NCBI GenBank assembly: GCA_017613855.1
Contig: JAGACY010000116.1
Span: 1-5,059 of the forward strand
Length of the DNA: 5,059 nucleotides
From: Pseudomonadota bacterium
GTDB lineage: Bacteria; Myxococcota; Bradymonadia; UBA4248
Direction of reading: 5' to 3'
The notes under the pieces were generated by a model. It was not told the DNA's origin, ran no database searches, and saw only the letters and a program-made list of their open reading frames with translations. Shown piece after piece: positions 3,905 to 5,059 of this stretch (position 1 is its first letter; each line of letters starts with the position of its first letter). Both the position numbers and the translations under genes were made by a program.

Positions 3905-4894
3905 ATGATGAAACAGATGGAGTCAAAAGCATCAAACACGCTGAAAGAAGACGACTATCGTCAACTGAGCGATGCCGCCTGCAAGCAGCTGCTCGCCGAC
4001 AAACTCATACTCGCCTGTATACTAAAAGGCTGCATTCCGGAGTTCAGGCATTGTCATGTCAATGACATTGAGACGAAATATATCGAGGGCGAGCCTGAGA
4101 TTAGTACTGTGGGCGTCCACCCGGAGACGACAAACAAGAAGGGCAGAAAGCGTGCAAAGGGCAGTAAAATTCAGGGAATGAACAATGAGAGCACCAGCGA
4201 TTCGGAGGGTTGTGTGACATTCGACATTCGATTTTTCGCCGTAACGCCAACCGAAGAGCGCGTAAAGCTCATTATCAACGTCGAGGCGCAAAACCGCTTC
4301 AATCCTGGTTATCCGCTCATCAAACGCGGTATTTATTATGGATGCAGGCAGATTTCGGCACAATACGGCGTCGAATTTGAAAAAGCGGAATATGAGAACA
4401 TCAAAAAGGTATATTCGATTTGGATTTGCTTTAATCCACCCGAGGAAAGGCGAAACACAATCACGATGTATCACATCGCCGAAAAACATATCGTTGGCAA
4501 GGTTCACGAAGATGTCGAAAACTACGACCTGATGACCGTTGTCATGATTTGCCTTGGAACGAAAAAAGACAAACGCTATACTGGTTTACTGAGGTTTCTG
4601 GACGTCTTTATGTCCGAGACTTCAAATGCAAAACGCAAGCAATCGGTGCTCAAAACCGTATTCGGCGCAGACATGCCCGAGCGACTCCGCATCAAGGAGG
4701 TAAATATGTGCAATTACAGCGACTTTATCGAAGAAAGAGGAATGAAGAAAGGCCAGGTCAAGGCTTTGTGCAATTTGATGGATAGCATGAAATGGACGAT
4801 CGAACAGGCTTTAAAATGTCTCAAAATATCAGAAGATGAGTGGGACGAGTATCGACAACTCGTCAAAGAATTCGAGGCACAGACTGCGCATTAA
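3905..4894 (+). CDS. PD-(D/E)XK nuclease family transposase (Rpn/PDDEXK_2-like)
   Basis: The 329-residue product has the plan of PDDEXK_2-type 'transposases', relatives of recombination-promoting Rpn nucleases. After a helical start comes EGEPEIS (about 61-67), then VTFDIRFFA with the catalytic D107, then LIINVEAQ giving E127-x-Q129 (the E-x-Q variant of E-x-K), and RGIYYGCRQISAQYG (141-155). The core is followed by a helical region with FGADMPERLRIKE (253-265), and a tail containing the ~38-residue unit MKWTIEQALKCLKISEDEWD. The length suits a complete member. AAGGAGG at 3893-3899 serves ATGs at 3905 and 3908; the second is at the better spacing (8 bases). Residues 80-103 are a basic, low-complexity insert. 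The gene contains an internal start site at 4694-4708, and its 3' end is duplicated downstream. Such enzymes cut DNA and some promote recA-independent recombination. Confidence 0.88.
   Translation: MMKQMESKASNTLKEDDYRQLSDAACKQLLADKLILACILKGCIPEFRHCHVNDIETKYIEGEPEISTVGVHPETTNKKGRKRAKGSKIQGMNNESTSDSEGCVTFDIRFFAVTPTEERVKLIINVEAQNRFNPGYPLIKRGIYYGCRQISAQYGVEFEKAEYENIKKVYSIWICFNPPEERRNTITMYHIAEKHIVGKVHEDVENYDLMTVVMICLGTKKDKRYTGLLRFLDVFMSETSNAKRKQSVLKTVFGADMPERLRIKEVNMCNYSDFIEERGMKKGQVKALCNLMDSMKWTIEQALKCLKISEDEWDEYRQLVKEFEAQTAH
4655..4780 (+). repeat. Direct repeat, copy 1 (3' part of the nuclease gene)
   Basis: This 126-bp stretch is repeated 251 bases further on (4906-5043). The copies share long exact runs, such as CGAGCGACTCCGCATCAAGG and TTTATCGAAGAAAGAGGAAT. 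Most early differences are silent third-base changes (GAC/GAT, TGC/TGT, AGC/AGT). Copy 2 has a 12-base (four-codon) insertion after E-E-R-G. Confidence 0.9.
4694..4700 (+). promoter_or_regulatory. Strong internal ribosome binding site (AAGGAGG) inside the nuclease gene
   Basis: AAGGAGG sits five bases before an in-frame ATG at 4706, in codons for I-K-E-V-N-M. It is as strong as the gene's own ribosome binding site. The duplicate at 4945-4952 keeps it as AAGGAGGG even though the codon there has changed from Val to Gly. Confidence 0.65.
4706..4894 (+). CDS. Candidate nested 62-residue small protein (C-terminal tail of the nuclease)
   Basis: Starting at M268 of the 3905 product, this in-frame internal ORF would give a 62-residue protein beginning MCNYSDFIEERGMKKGQVKA and containing one copy of the ~38-residue helical tail unit (about residues 19-56). 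It has its own AAGGAGG at ideal spacing. Reported E. coli Rpn nucleases produce short proteins from inside the 3' end of their genes that counteract the full-length toxin; this arrangement looks the same. It contains no catalytic residues. Expression is inferred from the start site, from its retention in the tail copy downstream, and from the existence of a separate tail-type protein on the minus strand. Confidence 0.55.
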   Translation: MCNYSDFIEERGMKKGQVKALCNLMDSMKWTIEQALKCLKISEDEWDEYRQLVKEFEAQTAH

Positions 4895-4905
4895 AATCAT
4901 GCATT

Positions 4906-5059
4906 ACCGTATTCGGCGCAGATATGCCCGAGCGACTCCGCATCAAGGAGGGAAATATGTGTAATTACAGTGACTTTATCGAAGAAAGAGGAATTGATAA
5001 GGGGGTTAAGAAAGGCAAAGTTGAGGCTTTGTGCAATTTGATGAAGAACTTTAAACTGA
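4906..5059 (+). CDS. Duplicated nuclease tail, possibly a stand-alone small protein (partial, leaves window)
   Basis: This starts 12 bases after the stop of the 3905 gene and repeats that gene's 3' part without any catalytic region. The frame from 4906 reads FGADMPERLRIKEGN, MCNYSDFIEERGIDKGVKKG and KVEALCNLMKNFKL to the window edge. It is in a different frame from the upstream gene, so translation would have to begin internally. AAGGAGGG (4945-4952) with ATG at 4957, four bases away, is the only evident start. The product would therefore be just the small tail protein, at least 34 residues long. It may equally be the inert relic of a duplication or recombination; the part beyond the window is needed to tell. 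Confidence 0.65.

Noticed and set aside
4022..4507. 161-codon minus-strand ORF inside the nuclease gene
   Set aside because: It is antisense to a gene with clear catalytic motifs and has no supported start.

Overview
This window looks like an accessory, recombination-scarred stretch of a Bacillota chromosome. The support is strong AAGGAG-type ribosome binding sites, a DUF4869-type gene pair known from Firmicutes, and PD-(D/E)XK 'transposase/Rpn-like' nucleases of the kind that multiply in Firmicutes and Negativicutes. A Negativicutes host (Selenomonas or Megasphaera relatives) is my guess, not something the sequence proves. No core operon is intact here. Whole genes alternate with fragments of others and with copies of one structured repeat.

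Layout: 1-108 is the 3' end of an IS3-family transposase. 109-812 holds no intact gene: a hairpin and a C7 tract, copy A of a ~120-bp multi-hairpin repeat, a scrap of the transcription-repair coupling factor gene mfd (motif VI), a scrap of an unidentified gene that recurs exactly 2,100 bp further on, and a palindrome (ACTCGCC/GGCGAGT). 813-1865 is an intact DUF1016/YhcG-type PD-(D/E)XK nuclease gene, followed directly by repeat copy B (1866-1990). 2055-2759 is a two-gene unit: an intact DUF4869 gene and the Walker A start of its ATPase partner, which is cut off and joined to the second copy of the unidentified scrap. 2839-3574 (minus strand) carries a 199-aa protein resembling the C-terminal tail of Rpn/PD-(D/E)XK nucleases, with a 32-codon ORF just upstream. 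The divergent spacer 3575-3904 has a palindromic element facing each way with repeat copy C between them. 3905-4894 is a complete PD-(D/E)XK transposase-family nuclease gene, and 4906-5059 is a second copy of its 3' end, running off the window.

Three things may work together. First, the three nuclease-type loci (813, 3438/3574 minus, 3905) all have an ACTCGC...GCGAGT palindrome 50-70 bp upstream of the first start codon, suggesting shared control. Second, the 3905 gene contains a textbook internal Shine-Dalgarno and ATG that would make its 62-aa tail as a separate protein. The same site is kept in the downstream tail copy, where it is the only evident start. Third, the tail contains a ~38-residue unit that also occurs twice in the minus-strand 199-aa protein. 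This resembles the reported E. coli Rpn arrangement, in which a nuclease toxin is restrained by a small protein translated from within its own gene. That last step is inference.
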